NCBI RefSeq assembly: GCF_029439455.1
Contig: NZ_JAQFVG010000248.1
Span: forward strand, 98,477 to 162,476
Source of the DNA: Caballeronia sp. BR00000012568055
GTDB taxonomy: Bacteria > Pseudomonadota > Gammaproteobacteria > Burkholderiales > Burkholderiaceae
Direction: 5' to 3'
DNA: 64,000 nucleotides
Under the pieces are notes generated by a model. It made no database searches. It was not told the origin of the DNA and was given only the letters and a program-made list of their open reading frames with translations. Made by a program: the position numbers and the translations under genes. Positions 35,089 to 44,947 of this stretch are shown piece after piece (the first letter of the stretch is position 1; every line of letters begins with the position of its first letter).

Positions 35089-35112
35089 ATTGATCAAACC
35101 GGTTTGATCAAT
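35089..35112. promoter_or_regulatory. 24-bp perfect palindrome
   Basis: ATTGATCAAACC followed directly by its exact reverse complement. It contains two TTGATCAA units, at 35090-35097 and 35104-35111, centred 14 bp apart. It sits between the host-attachment gene stop (35129) and the His-rich gene promoter. Low GC and the absence of a T tract argue against a terminator; an operator for the His-rich gene is more likely. Confidence 0.55.
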
Positions 35113-35128
35113 CAGCCATCCGAACTAA

Positions 35129-35452
35129 TTAACTGCGATCCAGCCGATACCGTGGCACATCGTCGCGTGCTTCGTCATAGACGAGCTTGCTGGTTTCGCT
35201 GCTGAGATGTTCGCGCAACACGCGCAGAAACTTCGGTTCCACCGCCAGCCGCAATCGATCGAACCGATGCTGCACACGGCTGCGCTCCAGAAAATCCGCG
35301 ACGGATTGCGCGAAGGTATCACTCTCTTGCGGCATACGTGCCAGCGGATTCTTGAGATCCTCGACCTGCTGCAGATCGACCTTCAACCCATGTGTCTCGA
35401 AGATCCGCGCGCGGCTGCCGTCGGCGGCGAGAACCCAGGTGATGGCGGTCAT
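35129..35452 (-). CDS. Host attachment protein (baeRF-like)
   Basis: A 107-residue protein matching the host-attachment family: ITWVLAADGSRARIFETHG at the start, then DFLERSRVQHRFDRLRLAVEPKFLRVLREHLSSE. The fold resembles archaeo-eukaryotic release factor domain 1-like proteins; the name derives from a plant-attachment phenotype and the biochemical role is unknown. GGAGG-like sequence precedes the ATG at 35452; an earlier in-frame start at 35617 lies inside the neighbouring inverted-repeat element and is rejected. Confidence 0.85.
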   Translation of the reverse strand: MTAITWVLAADGSRARIFETHGLKVDLQQVEDLKNPLARMPQESDTFAQSVADFLERSRVQHRFDRLRLAVEPKFLRVLREHLSSETSKLVYDEARDDVPRYRLDRS

Positions 35453-35537
35453 GACGCTCCTCCTTGGCGCGTCAACCGAGGCGCGCGCACCCGATATTGT
35501 GCGCTCAATTCCGGCATCTAAACTTCGTGGAAACGCG

Positions 35538-35752
35538 TAGGGTCTGTTCACATATAAACGGCCATGCGTTGCCCCTTTGCAGGGCAACCCTTCGGGAACA
35601 CCCGAACTCGGCCGCATGGCGGCGTCGCGCGTCGCTTGTTTGGCTAGCCAAACGGCGCTCCTTACTCCTTGCCCTGTGCCCCGTAGGAAACCCCCTTGGG
35701 GGGCGGCCGATTTCGGGCGTTCGCATGGCCGTTTATATGTGAACAGACCCTA
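35538..35752. mobile_element. MITE-like element with 31-bp perfect terminal inverted repeats
   Basis: The left end, 35538-35568 (begins TAGGGTCTGTTCACATATAA), is the exact reverse complement of 35722-35752. Both ends terminate in TA, consistent with a TA target duplication. The 215-bp body has no coding capacity but several palindromes, including GTTTGGCTAGCCAAAC and a GTTGCCC/GGGCAAC hairpin next to the left arm. Subterminal CCCGAA-TCGGCCGC sequences also repeat in inverse orientation. This is the structure of a non-autonomous miniature transposable element, inserted between the host-attachment gene promoter and the piuC 3' end. The mobilising transposase family is not determinable here. Confidence 0.75.
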
Positions 35753-35804
35753 GTTTTCGCGTTCGAAACACATGCCGCGATGCTGCATCGCGGCATCGGA
35801 TGAC

Positions 35805-36488
35805 TTAGGTTTCGCTCCACATGCGCAGAAGGTTGTGATAGCAGCCAACGAGCGTGCGCTTGGCGGCTTCATCGCCATTGGTAGCGTTCAGGCGCTGGAT
35901 GGAATTGTCGAGATCGAAGAGCAGGGCGCGTTGGGCATCGTCGCGAACGAGGCTTTGCGCCCAGAAGAAACTCGCTATGCGCGCGCCGCGCGTCACCGGT
36001 TTCACCTGATGCAGACTCATCGCCGGATACACGATTGCATGGCCCGCAGGCAGCTTTACTTCCTGCACGCCGTAGGTATCTTCGATCACGAGTTCGCCGC
36101 CATCGTAAGTTTCGGGCGGCGACAAAAACAGCGTAACGGACACGTCCGTGCGCACGCGCGCGCCGTGACCGGGCACGATACGAATCGCGCCATCGACATG
36201 ACTGCCGAAGTGCATGCCGCCTTCATAGCGATTGAACAGCGGCGGATAGACCCGATTCGGCAGCACCGCGCTGATAAACAGCGGATGCCGCTCCAGCGCG
36301 CCGACGATCATATCGCCGAATTCGTGCGCGATCGGCGAGCCTTCCGCGATCTGCATATTGCGCTTGACCGGCGCGCCCTGATAGCCGGCGGTGGCGCGGC
36401 CATCGACCCATGCGTCGCTCGATTCCAGGCGCGCGCGCATGGTGGCGGCGTCTTCGGGGCTCAGCACGTTCGGTATCGAGAGGATCAT
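35805..36488 (-). CDS. piuC: PKHD-type Fe(II)/2-oxoglutarate dioxygenase PiuC
   Basis: A 227-residue hydroxylase of the PiuC/YbiX family. The iron-binding H-x-D...H triad is in [12 protein letters not shown] and [16 protein letters not shown], and the 2-oxoglutarate arginine lies just after in [33 protein letters not shown] is characteristic. The ATG at 36488 begins [14 protein letters not shown]; the frame is open 20 codons earlier. PiuC is usually iron-regulated and linked to a siderophore receptor, as here with the receptor 64 bp upstream on the same strand. Confidence 0.93.
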   Translation of the reverse strand: MILSIPNVLSPEDAATMRARLESSDAWVDGRATAGYQGAPVKRNMQIAEGSPIAHEFGDMIVGALERHPLFISAVLPNRVYPPLFNRYEGGMHFGSHVDGAIRIVPGHGARVRTDVSVTLFLSPPETYDGGELVIEDTYGVQEVKLPAGHAIVYPAMSLHQVKPVTRGARIASFFWAQSLVRDDAQRALLFDLDNSIQRLNATNGDEAAKRTLVGCYHNLLRMWSET

Positions 36489-36552
36489 GATTTTTATCGA
36501 GTGAGACCTGCCGCGCGCCGCAAGAAACACGCGGCGCGCGTGCTTCACGGCA

Positions 36553-38766
36553 TCAACGGAAGCGGTAGTTCAGGGTTGCCAGGAACGTGCGGCCAAGACC
36601 CGGCACCGCGCGTCCGCCATCGGACGGAATCAGGGCGTCGTAGTACTTCTTGTCCGTCAGATTCTGGATATTGAACTGGATATCGTAGCGCTTCTGATGA
36701 TACGCGGCCATCGCGTCCCAGCGCACGTAACCGCCGACCGAGACCAGATTATTGTTTGCCGCATAACGCGAGGACACATACGACGGCCCGCCGCCAAGCT
36801 GCCATTCGGGCGTGAAGTCGTACGTAGTCCAAAGCGTGAACATATGATGCGGCGTGTTCGCAAGCTGATTGCCCTGCGTGCCGTCACGTGCGTTCAGAAT
36901 CGTGCTGTCCATGTACGTATAGCCGCCGAACATCTGCCATTGTTTGGTGATGTGGCCCGCCACGCCCAACTGATAACCGCGCACGCGCACGTCGCCATCG
37001 AGCACGTAATCGCCGGTGGAAGTCTGCGTGCGCGCGTTCGTCTTTTCGATGTTAAAGAGCGATTGCGTCACCGAAAGCCCGCCGTTCAGCAGATCCCACT
37101 TCGATCCGATTTCATACGACTTGTTATGTTCCGGCGGCAGATTCTGCTGGCCGTTGGTGAGCGTGAGCGCTTCCAGCGACGGATTGAACGACGTGCCATA
37201 CGATACGTAGTACGACTGCCAATCGGTCGGCTCCCACACCACGCCCGTACGCACGCTGGTGAAGTAATTGGTCTGCGTGGCGTAACCCGGCACGTTGATC
37301 GAGTTATGAATCGCCGCTTCATAGCGATCCCAGCGCACGCCGCCGATCCACTTCCAATGCTCGCCGAGCGAGATCGTATCGTTCAAATAGAGACCGACGC
37401 CATTGGCGCTCGACTCCGCCAGATTGGTCGCCACCTCACGATAATTCGCCGGGCGCGGCACATAGGACGGATTCACCAGCGGCACGATCGCCAGCGTGTT
37501 CGACGGCAGCCCCGGCGTGGTCGCGGTGAAGCTCTGGTTGCTGTACGTCTCGTGGCTCAGATCGACGCCCGCAAGCATGTCATGCTTGAGGATGCCGGTC
37601 GCGAACTTGCCGGTCACTTCGGTTGTGTTGTACACCGAATGATCGTTGATATTGCGATCCTTGCCTTGCAGCCGCACGAACAGCGAAGACAGCGGCAACG
37701 TCGTGTAATTGCCGTTCGACAGCGCAGGCGACGAACCCAGCGGCCCGGTCAGCACGGCCGCTGCGTTGGTTTCGCGCGCTTCGGTGCTGTAGTGGCTGAA
37801 CTGCGTCTGATTGCGCAGCGTGAACATATCGTCGAAACGATGTTCGATGCGCGCGTTCACCGTCTGCACGTCCTGAATCGTGCGGTCGTCGGTGAAGCCG
37901 TAGAACGTTTTTGTATCGACGGGAGCGGGGTGGCCGTTGAGCGGCGGAATGCCGTAATTGACCATGTCGCGGTTGTGCTGGATCAGCGCGGACAGCGTGA
38001 CCTGCGTCGGCGTGCCGATGCCGAACTTCACTTCCGGCGCGACGCCGTAGTCCTTGTTGACCATCTCGTCGCGCGTCGAGCCCATCGACTGGCCGAACGC
38101 GTTGATACGGAACGCGGAGGTATCCGTCATCGGCTGATCGATATCGACCGTGGTGCGGTATCGGTCGTGCGTGCCGGCCTGCAAGGAGAGATCGGCGCGC
38201 GGCTTGAGCGTCGGCTGCTTGCTGACCTGATTGATCACGCCGCCCGTCGATCCGCGCCCGAAATACAGCGACGACGGGCCATACAGCACGTCGATCGATT
38301 CGAGATTGAAGGTATCGCGATAGTACTGGCCGCGGTCGCGGAAGCTATCGAGATAAATGTCCGTACGCGCCGTGAAGCCGCGCAGGTTGATGTTGTTGCC
38401 GATCTGACCGCCTTCGGCCGCGCCGAGCGTCACGCCCGGCACGTTGCGCAGCGCGTCCGAGAAGGAGCTGACGCCTTGCGATTGGATCAGCGCTTTCGGC
38501 ACCACGACCACGGCCTGCGGAATGTCGCGCAGTTGAGCGGGCACTTTGGTGACGCTGGTGGTATCGGCCTGGAAGTCTTGCGATTCGGCGGTGCCCGTCA
38601 CCTTGACGGCGGGCAGCGTGGCCGCGTCAGGCGCAGATGCCGATGATGCGGGTGCTGCAGAGGTTGGCGATGCGGCTTGCGGTGCGGTCTGGGCATACAG
38701 CGGTGCGGCCATCGGCACTGCGGCAATCGTGACCAATGCCGCAGCAAGCGGCGTTTTCCTCAACAT
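36553..38766 (-). CDS. TonB-dependent siderophore receptor (Fiu/PiuA type)
   Basis: An outer-membrane receptor of 737 residues. A signal peptide ends near PLYAQTA, then an Ala/Ser-rich linker and VKVTGTA as a possible TonB box. The plug domain includes [60 protein letters not shown] and [24 protein letters not shown]. The 22-strand barrel ends [14 protein letters not shown]; the usual terminal aromatic is one residue earlier. It resembles catecholate receptors Fiu and PiuA. The downstream piuC gene supports iron uptake. Confidence 0.94.
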   Translation of the reverse strand: MLRKTPLAAALVTIAAVPMAAPLYAQTAPQAASPTSAAPASSASAPDAATLPAVKVTGTAESQDFQADTTSVTKVPAQLRDIPQAVVVVPKALIQSQGVSSFSDALRNVPGVTLGAAEGGQIGNNINLRGFTARTDIYLDSFRDRGQYYRDTFNLESIDVLYGPSSLYFGRGSTGGVINQVSKQPTLKPRADLSLQAGTHDRYRTTVDIDQPMTDTSAFRINAFGQSMGSTRDEMVNKDYGVAPEVKFGIGTPTQVTLSALIQHNRDMVNYGIPPLNGHPAPVDTKTFYGFTDDRTIQDVQTVNARIEHRFDDMFTLRNQTQFSHYSTEARETNAAAVLTGPLGSSPALSNGNYTTLPLSSLFVRLQGKDRNINDHSVYNTTEVTGKFATGILKHDMLAGVDLSHETYSNQSFTATTPGLPSNTLAIVPLVNPSYVPRPANYREVATNLAESSANGVGLYLNDTISLGEHWKWIGGVRWDRYEAAIHNSINVPGYATQTNYFTSVRTGVVWEPTDWQSYYVSYGTSFNPSLEALTLTNGQQNLPPEHNKSYEIGSKWDLLNGGLSVTQSLFNIEKTNARTQTSTGDYVLDGDVRVRGYQLGVAGHITKQWQMFGGYTYMDSTILNARDGTQGNQLANTPHHMFTLWTTYDFTPEWQLGGGPSYVSSRYAANNNLVSVGGYVRWDAMAAYHQKRYDIQFNIQNLTDKKYYDALIPSDGGRAVPGLGRTFLATLNYRFR

Positions 38767-39277
38767 GTCGTCATTCCCCGGTACTTGTTAGTGGATGCCA
38801 CAGGCAGAGAAACGGGTTTTCGTCTGCCGAATAAAGCGGACGATGCCGGCGGAAATTCTTGCGGCGTCGTCCGGGAGGCGCATGTTCATCGCGGGCGCGC
38901 GCATAGGAGCGGGCTATCGAAACGATGAACTAAATGCGAAGCAGTATCATTACACGTGAAAGTAATAATTTGAAATAGACATTTCAAAATTCGGGGGCTT
39001 TTGCCTTTCGCGTGACGTGGACGCAACGCAAAAATGAGTAAAAGATGCGGATTCGTGCGAAAGGTGTTATTGACGGATTCGATTCCGAATCTGAGCGATT
39101 CAGCGGAACCTCAATGTGGGCGGGACTTTGCAGCGGATTGAATGCGAACGCACTGCAGACAAAAAGTGGCGGATCGACTTTATGCGCGAAACCTAAGTGT
39201 AATTATTTGATTGGTTTTCGTAATATTTTGCTAAGTGGCGCGCGTTTAATTCGACGCGCGCTCACGGCTAAATGTTG
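38767..39277. other. Intergenic region: receptor promoter and cellulose operon end
   Basis: No gene is seen in these 511 bp, which become AT-rich away from the receptor. At 38941-38954 GCAGTATCATTACA could include a degenerate Fur half-site on the opposite strand, and at 38969-38988 the inverted repeat TTTGAAAT-AGAC-ATTTCAAA is a candidate operator. Near the bcsC end, a GCGCGCGT/ACGCGCGC hairpin (39238-39245, 39254-39261) and a 17-bp palindrome over the bcsC stop (39274-39290) could serve as transcript-end structures. Confidence 0.4.
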
Positions 39278-42200
39278 TCAATTTGACAACGATAAATACG
39301 GCGAGCTAAAAGCCTGCGGCGGGAAAATCGGCTGCGCGCCGGCGGAGCGCGTAAAGCTGTATCGAACATAAACGGCGGCCAGCCATTCGCGATACTGGTA
39401 CGCGTTGCCAAACGAAGCCGTTGCGCCGAACGCGAGTTGCGGCGCGAGTTGATACTCGCCCGTCGCGCTGAGCGAATACGACACGCCGGTCTTGCTCTGC
39501 GACGGATACACCGCTTTCGCGTCCGGCGCGAGATTCAGGCTGGCGTAAAACTGTTGGTAACCGGACTCCGTCGGAAAGTAGTTTGACGCGTCCTGGCGGT
39601 AATGCTGCACGCCGATCGAACCTTTGAGGTCGTACGTGAACAGTCCCGTCCGTCCCGCATACTCGACCGGAAAGTTCAGGATCACGTACTGTTGCGGGCT
39701 GAAATAGCCGCCTTGTCCGTACGTGAAATAGGACAGGTTCTTGTCGTAGTGCATCAGCGTGGTATTCGCGCCGACGGTGAGCGTCTGATCGGCGTCCTTG
39801 AGAATGCGCGTATAGATGCCGCCGCCGCCCTTGACGGCATTGTTCGTTGCGACGTTTTTGCCGTCGAGGAACTGGTAGGACGCGTTCACATAAACGCCGC
39901 TCGTGCCGTCGTCCCAGCCGAGATCGGCACGTGCGCCGCTCGATGTGACGCCGCCCCACTCGAGGCCGACGGTGCCGTCGCGCGCGCCGGCATACGACAA
40001 CAGGCTATCGGTGACCGCGCGGCGGGCGATCGCAAGCGAGTACGACACCTTATCGGTGATGGCGTTCTGATACTGCAAGCCGCCGACGACGTTGGTTTCG
40101 CGGAATCCCAACGGCGTGCTGCCGACATCGCCCTTGAAGTTGCGGTTTTCGTAGCCGACCGCAAGGCCGACGCCGGTCGCGGTCTGCGAGCCGTAGCTCA
40201 GGCCAAGCCGGGCAGCGGGCGCGCCGAGGCCCGCGCCAAAGCGCGCCTGCGCGTTCGGGTCGGAACTGGCGGTGCCCGCATCGAGCGTAACGGGCGTGGC
40301 GCGCACGATGATATGGCCGTTGCCCGCCTTGATGCGGCCTTCGATCGGCGCTTCGATATCGGTGAGATTCGAGAGGCCGTCTTCGCCGTCGCGGCTGCGG
40401 AAGATCACGCCGCCCGAGATCGTGCTCGACTGCTCGCGATTGATCGCCGCGAGTTCTTCGGCGACGCCTGCGGTTTGCGAATTGGCGATGGGCGCGGGCA
40501 TGCCCGCAGCGCCGATCGACGCGGCCGTGGCGGCGCGTTGAACGCCGGTTTGCTGCGCGGGATAGTAGGGCTGCGCGTAGCCTTGGGGCGGTTGCGGCAC
40601 GTAGGGCTGCGGCGCGTACTGTTGATATTGCGGCTGTTGGTATTGCGCGTACTGCTGCTGTTGCGGCGGATAGGCCGGATAAGCAGGCTGCTGAGCATAC
40701 GGATTCGCAGCAGGCACATTCCCTCGCGATGCAGACGCCGTCCGCTTCGCCTTCGAAGGCGCTACCGGAGCAGGCGCATACGCATTCGATTGCGCATCGC
40801 GCGCGGCGGGCGACATCGGCCAGGGCGAGCTATTGTAGGGATCCTGAGCGGTTGGATAAGGTGCGGGCTGCTGCGGATACGCCTGTTGCGGATAGGCGTC
40901 CTGCGGCGCGTACATAGTCGAATTCGCATCCTGTCCCGGATACGGCTGCAAAGGCGCGCCCGACTGCGCCGACCCATAAGCATCGCCGCCATATCCGCCA
41001 CCGCCCGCCGATTGCGGCGCGACATACGGCAGGGAAACGGGCGCAGACGGCGCGACGTAAGGCACCACATAAGGCGCGACGTAGGAAGAAGGCTGAGCAG
41101 GCGGCAGATAATTCGGCACGGGTTGCGAGTAGTTCTGTGAAGAAGCCGGGCGCGTTCCCGGCAAACCGACGGAGCCGGACGCAAGCGGCGAGGTGGCCGT
41201 ATCGACGGCGGTCTTGCCTTCAAACGGATTGGTGCCGGGCAGCGGCATCGAACCGATACGGTTCATCGCGCTTTGCCAGTCGCGCGGCACCTTGCTGTTT
41301 TGCTGCGCCATCGCGGCGCTCGGCGCAGGCGTGTTCGCCGCGAGCAGCGAGCGTTGCAAAAACTGCGCGGCGAGATCGAGCTTTCCTTCCGCGCGATACA
41401 TCCGCCCGATCGCGGCGAGCACGCCCGGATCGTTCGGCGATGTTTCGTAGGCCTGATTAGCCAGCGACTCCGCGTATTTGAAATCGCGCACGCCGGTGGC
41501 GGCGGACATCGCGGCTGTCTGCAACGCGACATCATCGGGACGGCGATTGAGCGCGGTTTTGTAGCACGACAAAGCATTGCGATCATCGCCCGCCGATGTG
41601 TACATGCGGCCCAGTGCGGCTTGCAGATCGGCGTTATCGGGCATCGCGGCGAGCCACGGCGAGATCACGTCGTACGCGCCCGCGAGATCGCCTCGCTGAC
41701 GCACCGCATCGGCCTGACGGATCACGATTCCGATATTCAGATTGTCGAAGTCCGCGCGCTGCTGCGTGGTCATTTGCGTGGCCGACAAGCGGCGCATCAC
41801 CGAGCCCAATTCGGCGTTCTGATTCGTCGCCGACAGAATGCCCGCGTATTGCAGCATCAGTCCGGTATCGTTCGGTGCCTGCGCGATTGCACCGCGCACC
41901 AGCGCCAACGCCCGCGCCGGATCGCCCGCCTTCACATACGCCGATGCCACCGCGCCCGTGAGTTCCGCGTTACCCGCCGCGACCGGCTCCGCGCGACGCA
42001 AAATTGCGTAGGCCTGCTGAGTTTGTCCGGAAGCGGCAGTACGCGTCGCCAGTTCCGCTTGCTGCTGCACCCATAAGCGATGCTGAAGTGCCGTCATGGC
42101 AGGCGTGCGCTGCGCGGCCGGAATGCGATCGAGTTGCGCAAGACCCGCCGACCAGTCCTTCGTTTCAGCGGAAAGCAGCGCGCTTGCATAAAGCGCATCG

Positions 42201-43810
42201 GTCATATCGGGATGCGTGGCGAGCAGGCCGTCCATCATGCTGCGCGCATTGCCGACCGCGCCCTGGCGCACATAAATGCGCGCGAGATCGAGCCGCAGCC
42301 ACGGATCGTCGGGATTGTTGAGCAGCGCGTCTTCGAAGAGACTGCGCGCCGCGCCGAGATCGCCACGAGCCTCGGCAGCGCGGGCCTGCGCCGCCTGAGC
42401 CTCGCCACGCAACTTGTTGATGCCGCCGGCCTTCGCCTGCTGCTCCGCGTTCAGCCGATTGGCGAATTCGAGCGCTTCGTCGCCGCGTCCTTGCGCGGCC
42501 AGCGCGCCGACGAGACCGCGAATGGCATCGGGATTATCGGCCTGCCGACGCAGCGCCATCCGATACGCCTGCTCCGCGCCGCGCGGATCGTGATTTGCGA
42601 GCAGCATCTCGCCGAGCAGCGTCTGCGCGGTGACATCGGATGGATTGACGGCGATGGCGCGCTCGAACAGCGCCTTCGCCTGCGCGATCTGCCCGTTGCT
42701 GCGTGCGCCGATGGCATCGCTCGTATAGGTCCAGTAGGTCGCGCTCGTCAGCGCGTCTTTCCAGCGCGCCGGATTGCCCGCACGCGATGCGCGTTCGAGA
42801 TAGTTACGCGCTTCCGAAAAGCGTTCCTGTTTCAGTGCGACGACGCCGAGACCGCCGAGCGCATCGGCATCGTTAGGATTGCTGGCGAGTACGGATGAGA
42901 AGCGCGCCTGTGCCGCCACCAGATCGCCGCGATCCACAGCGTTGAAACCTTCCGCGACGGTGCGGCCGCGCGCATCGACGGCGGCGTCGGCTTGCGAGCG
43001 TTCGCGGGCGGATTTGTCTTGCTGCACCATCGAATCGAAGCGGGCTTTGACAGCGGCATCGTCGGGCGATGTTTGTAAGTACGCCTGATATAACGGCGCA
43101 TCCGATGCGCGCGCGCCGAGCCACAACAACGCCTGCCGCCAGCTTTTCTTGGCCGCAGCGCCGACGGTGTTGTCGTTCGCCAGCTTCGCCAATCGGTCGA
43201 TACCGTCGCGGCGCGTGGTATCGCGATACGTAAGATGTTGCGCGTAGGCGAGTGCGTAACGCGGATCGTCCGGATTCTGACGCGCGAGTTGTTCGAGACC
43301 GCGACGCGCTTCGTCCCAGCCTTGCGGCGTGGCGGCGAGCGCCTGGTAATACTCGAGCTGCAATTCCGGTGTCGAAGGCTTGCCATCGATCGCACGCTTG
43401 TATTCCTGCACCGCCGATGCGCTTTGTCCGCTTTGGGCGAGACGGCGCGCGTCGTTCACGGTTTGATCGCGCGCGCTGGTTTCGCCGAGCCTGCGGCCGA
43501 GTTCATCGATATTCGGATAGTTCGGCGCGACCTGCCGCAATTGCGCGAGATACTGCTGCGCGCCGCTGCCGTCTTTGCGATCCGCGAGCACCATGCCCAT
43601 GCCATACAGCGCATCCGGCTGCTTCGGATTGATACGGAGTACTTTCTGCCACGCTTGCTCAGCAAGACCGCCGCGCTTGTGCGCCTGCCAGTATTTGCCC
43701 TGATCGATCAGCACTTGCAGCGGATCGGCGCTCGGGGTTTGTGCCAAGGCCACCATCGGCGCGAGCGAAATCAACGCCGCGATCACGCGCATTCGAGTCC
43801 GGATCAGCAT
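39278..43810 (-). CDS. bcsC: Cellulose synthase outer-membrane subunit BcsC
   Basis: Exports the cellulose chain across the periplasm and outer membrane. The 1510 residues comprise a signal peptide ending MVALAQTP, about 800 residues of TPR repeats that scaffold the periplasm (for example GLAEQAWQKVLRINPKQPDALY), a 200-residue Pro/Gln/Tyr-rich linker at about residues 885-1090, and a C-terminal 16-stranded BCSC beta-barrel (LGLSYGSQTATGVGLAVGYE onward, with DLGWDDGTSGVYVNASYQF). It is longer than E. coli BcsC (1157), the difference mainly in the TPR count and linker. It is the last gene of the operon; its start overlaps the bcsZ stop by 7 bp. Confidence 0.95.
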   Translation of the reverse strand: MLIRTRMRVIAALISLAPMVALAQTPSADPLQVLIDQGKYWQAHKRGGLAEQAWQKVLRINPKQPDALYGMGMVLADRKDGSGAQQYLAQLRQVAPNYPNIDELGRRLGETSARDQTVNDARRLAQSGQSASAVQEYKRAIDGKPSTPELQLEYYQALAATPQGWDEARRGLEQLARQNPDDPRYALAYAQHLTYRDTTRRDGIDRLAKLANDNTVGAAAKKSWRQALLWLGARASDAPLYQAYLQTSPDDAAVKARFDSMVQQDKSARERSQADAAVDARGRTVAEGFNAVDRGDLVAAQARFSSVLASNPNDADALGGLGVVALKQERFSEARNYLERASRAGNPARWKDALTSATYWTYTSDAIGARSNGQIAQAKALFERAIAVNPSDVTAQTLLGEMLLANHDPRGAEQAYRMALRRQADNPDAIRGLVGALAAQGRGDEALEFANRLNAEQQAKAGGINKLRGEAQAAQARAAEARGDLGAARSLFEDALLNNPDDPWLRLDLARIYVRQGAVGNARSMMDGLLATHPDMTDALYASALLSAETKDWSAGLAQLDRIPAAQRTPAMTALQHRLWVQQQAELATRTAASGQTQQAYAILRRAEPVAAGNAELTGAVASAYVKAGDPARALALVRGAIAQAPNDTGLMLQYAGILSATNQNAELGSVMRRLSATQMTTQQRADFDNLNIGIVIRQADAVRQRGDLAGAYDVISPWLAAMPDNADLQAALGRMYTSAGDDRNALSCYKTALNRRPDDVALQTAAMSAATGVRDFKYAESLANQAYETSPNDPGVLAAIGRMYRAEGKLDLAAQFLQRSLLAANTPAPSAAMAQQNSKVPRDWQSAMNRIGSMPLPGTNPFEGKTAVDTATSPLASGSVGLPGTRPASSQNYSQPVPNYLPPAQPSSYVAPYVVPYVAPSAPVSLPYVAPQSAGGGGYGGDAYGSAQSGAPLQPYPGQDANSTMYAPQDAYPQQAYPQQPAPYPTAQDPYNSSPWPMSPAARDAQSNAYAPAPVAPSKAKRTASASRGNVPAANPYAQQPAYPAYPPQQQQYAQYQQPQYQQYAPQPYVPQPPQGYAQPYYPAQQTGVQRAATAASIGAAGMPAPIANSQTAGVAEELAAINREQSSTISGGVIFRSRDGEDGLSNLTDIEAPIEGRIKAGNGHIIVRATPVTLDAGTASSDPNAQARFGAGLGAPAARLGLSYGSQTATGVGLAVGYENRNFKGDVGSTPLGFRETNVVGGLQYQNAITDKVSYSLAIARRAVTDSLLSYAGARDGTVGLEWGGVTSSGARADLGWDDGTSGVYVNASYQFLDGKNVATNNAVKGGGGIYTRILKDADQTLTVGANTTLMHYDKNLSYFTYGQGGYFSPQQYVILNFPVEYAGRTGLFTYDLKGSIGVQHYRQDASNYFPTESGYQQFYASLNLAPDAKAVYPSQSKTGVSYSLSATGEYQLAPQLAFGATASFGNAYQYREWLAAVYVRYSFTRSAGAQPIFPPQAFSSPYLSLSN

Positions 43811-44946
43811 GCGCTTCTCCAGTTCGGCACGAGCCGGCCGTTATCGTCGAATCTGAATTTTCCTTCGATAAAACCGCCGCCGAACAGTCCGAGCACGCGG
43901 TCGTAATAGACCGGTTCGCGCGCGGCGTTCGGCGTGTTCAGCGCATCGAGATGCGTGCGGGCGAGGCCGAGTCCGCGTTCATCGTTCAGCGACTTGAAGT
44001 AGGGTGCAAGCGCGGCCCAATACGAAATCGGGCCTTCGCCGCTGACCGCGCCGGATATCGTCGATACCTTTTCGGGCGGATAGCCATTCTGCGCGACGCT
44101 CTGGCGCATGCCGCCGAGCGCATCAAGCCAGCCGCGTGCGAGCGGATCGTTCATCGAGGTCATGCCGGCCCAGAGATAGACACGGATTGCATCGTAGCTG
44201 CCGATATCGCCGTTCTTCGGATCGACCACAAACTGGCCGCCTTTATACGCGACCCAATCCGGCGAATAGCCGCGCGGCGCGGTGATTTTCACCATGCGTT
44301 CGGCGCTTTGCGCGAGCTTCGCCCACGGACCATCGGGCATTTCATGCGCGAGTGCGCGCAGCAACGGCAGCGGCAAATAGCTCGGATTCAGACGCGTGAC
44401 GTCGCCGATGCGGAAGCCTTGCGGACCGGGCAGCAACATCGGGCCGAGTCCGGGAAGATCGACCATTTCCTGTTTGATGATCTGCGTCGCCAGCGCATAC
44501 GCGAGCTTCGTGTACGACGGCTCTTTCCACAAACGTCCCGCCTGAAACAGATCGTAAGCAATCCAAAGGTCTGCATCCGATGCCGAATTCGCATCCATCA
44601 CGCCAAACGATCCATCCGGCTTTTTGCCCCATTGCCATGCGGGCAAACGCAGGTTGGTCGAATCGAACTGATTGGCGGAGAGATTCGCGCGCGACCAGTT
44701 CAGCATACGGTCGAAACTCGCGCGATCGTTTGCCACCAATGCGAAGAACATGCCGTAGGACTGGCCTTCGGACGTGGTCTGCTGCGCCTCGGTGGAACGA
44801 TCGACCACGCGGCCATCGGCTTGTACCACGCGTTCGATAAACAAGCGGTAAGCAGGCCAGTCGCATTGCGCGGCCTGCACATTCAGACTGACCGCGGTGG
44901 CGGCGAGAACGGCTCCGGAAAACATCATGGCGGTCGATGCCCGCAT
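43804..44946 (-). CDS. bcsZ: Periplasmic endoglucanase BcsZ (GH8)
   Basis: A 380-residue glycoside hydrolase family 8 endo-beta-1,4-glucanase needed for normal cellulose secretion. The signal peptide ends SLNVQAAQC. The catalytic acid context is TSEGQSYGMFFAL, followed by NLRLPAWQWGKKPDGSFGVMDANSASDADLWIAYDL and PDWVAYKGGQF. Family-typical SYDAIRVYLWAGM is present. The gene lies 1 bp after the bcsB stop and overlaps bcsC by 7 bp. Confidence 0.95.
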   Translation of the reverse strand: MRASTAMMFSGAVLAATAVSLNVQAAQCDWPAYRLFIERVVQADGRVVDRSTEAQQTTSEGQSYGMFFALVANDRASFDRMLNWSRANLSANQFDSTNLRLPAWQWGKKPDGSFGVMDANSASDADLWIAYDLFQAGRLWKEPSYTKLAYALATQIIKQEMVDLPGLGPMLLPGPQGFRIGDVTRLNPSYLPLPLLRALAHEMPDGPWAKLAQSAERMVKITAPRGYSPDWVAYKGGQFVVDPKNGDIGSYDAIRVYLWAGMTSMNDPLARGWLDALGGMRQSVAQNGYPPEKVSTISGAVSGEGPISYWAALAPYFKSLNDERGLGLARTHLDALNTPNAAREPVYYDRVLGLFGGGFIEGKFRFDDNGRLVPNWRSAC

Positions 44947-44947
44947 A

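Noticed and set aside
35089-35112. FNR/Anr-type site
   Set aside because: The palindrome contains TTGAT and ATCAA, but the gap is 12 bases instead of the required 4.
36697-38646. A 649-codon open frame on the plus strand opposite the siderophore receptor
   Set aside because: It is antisense to a clear TonB receptor; the protein is Arg/His-rich without domains, typical of high-GC shadow frames.
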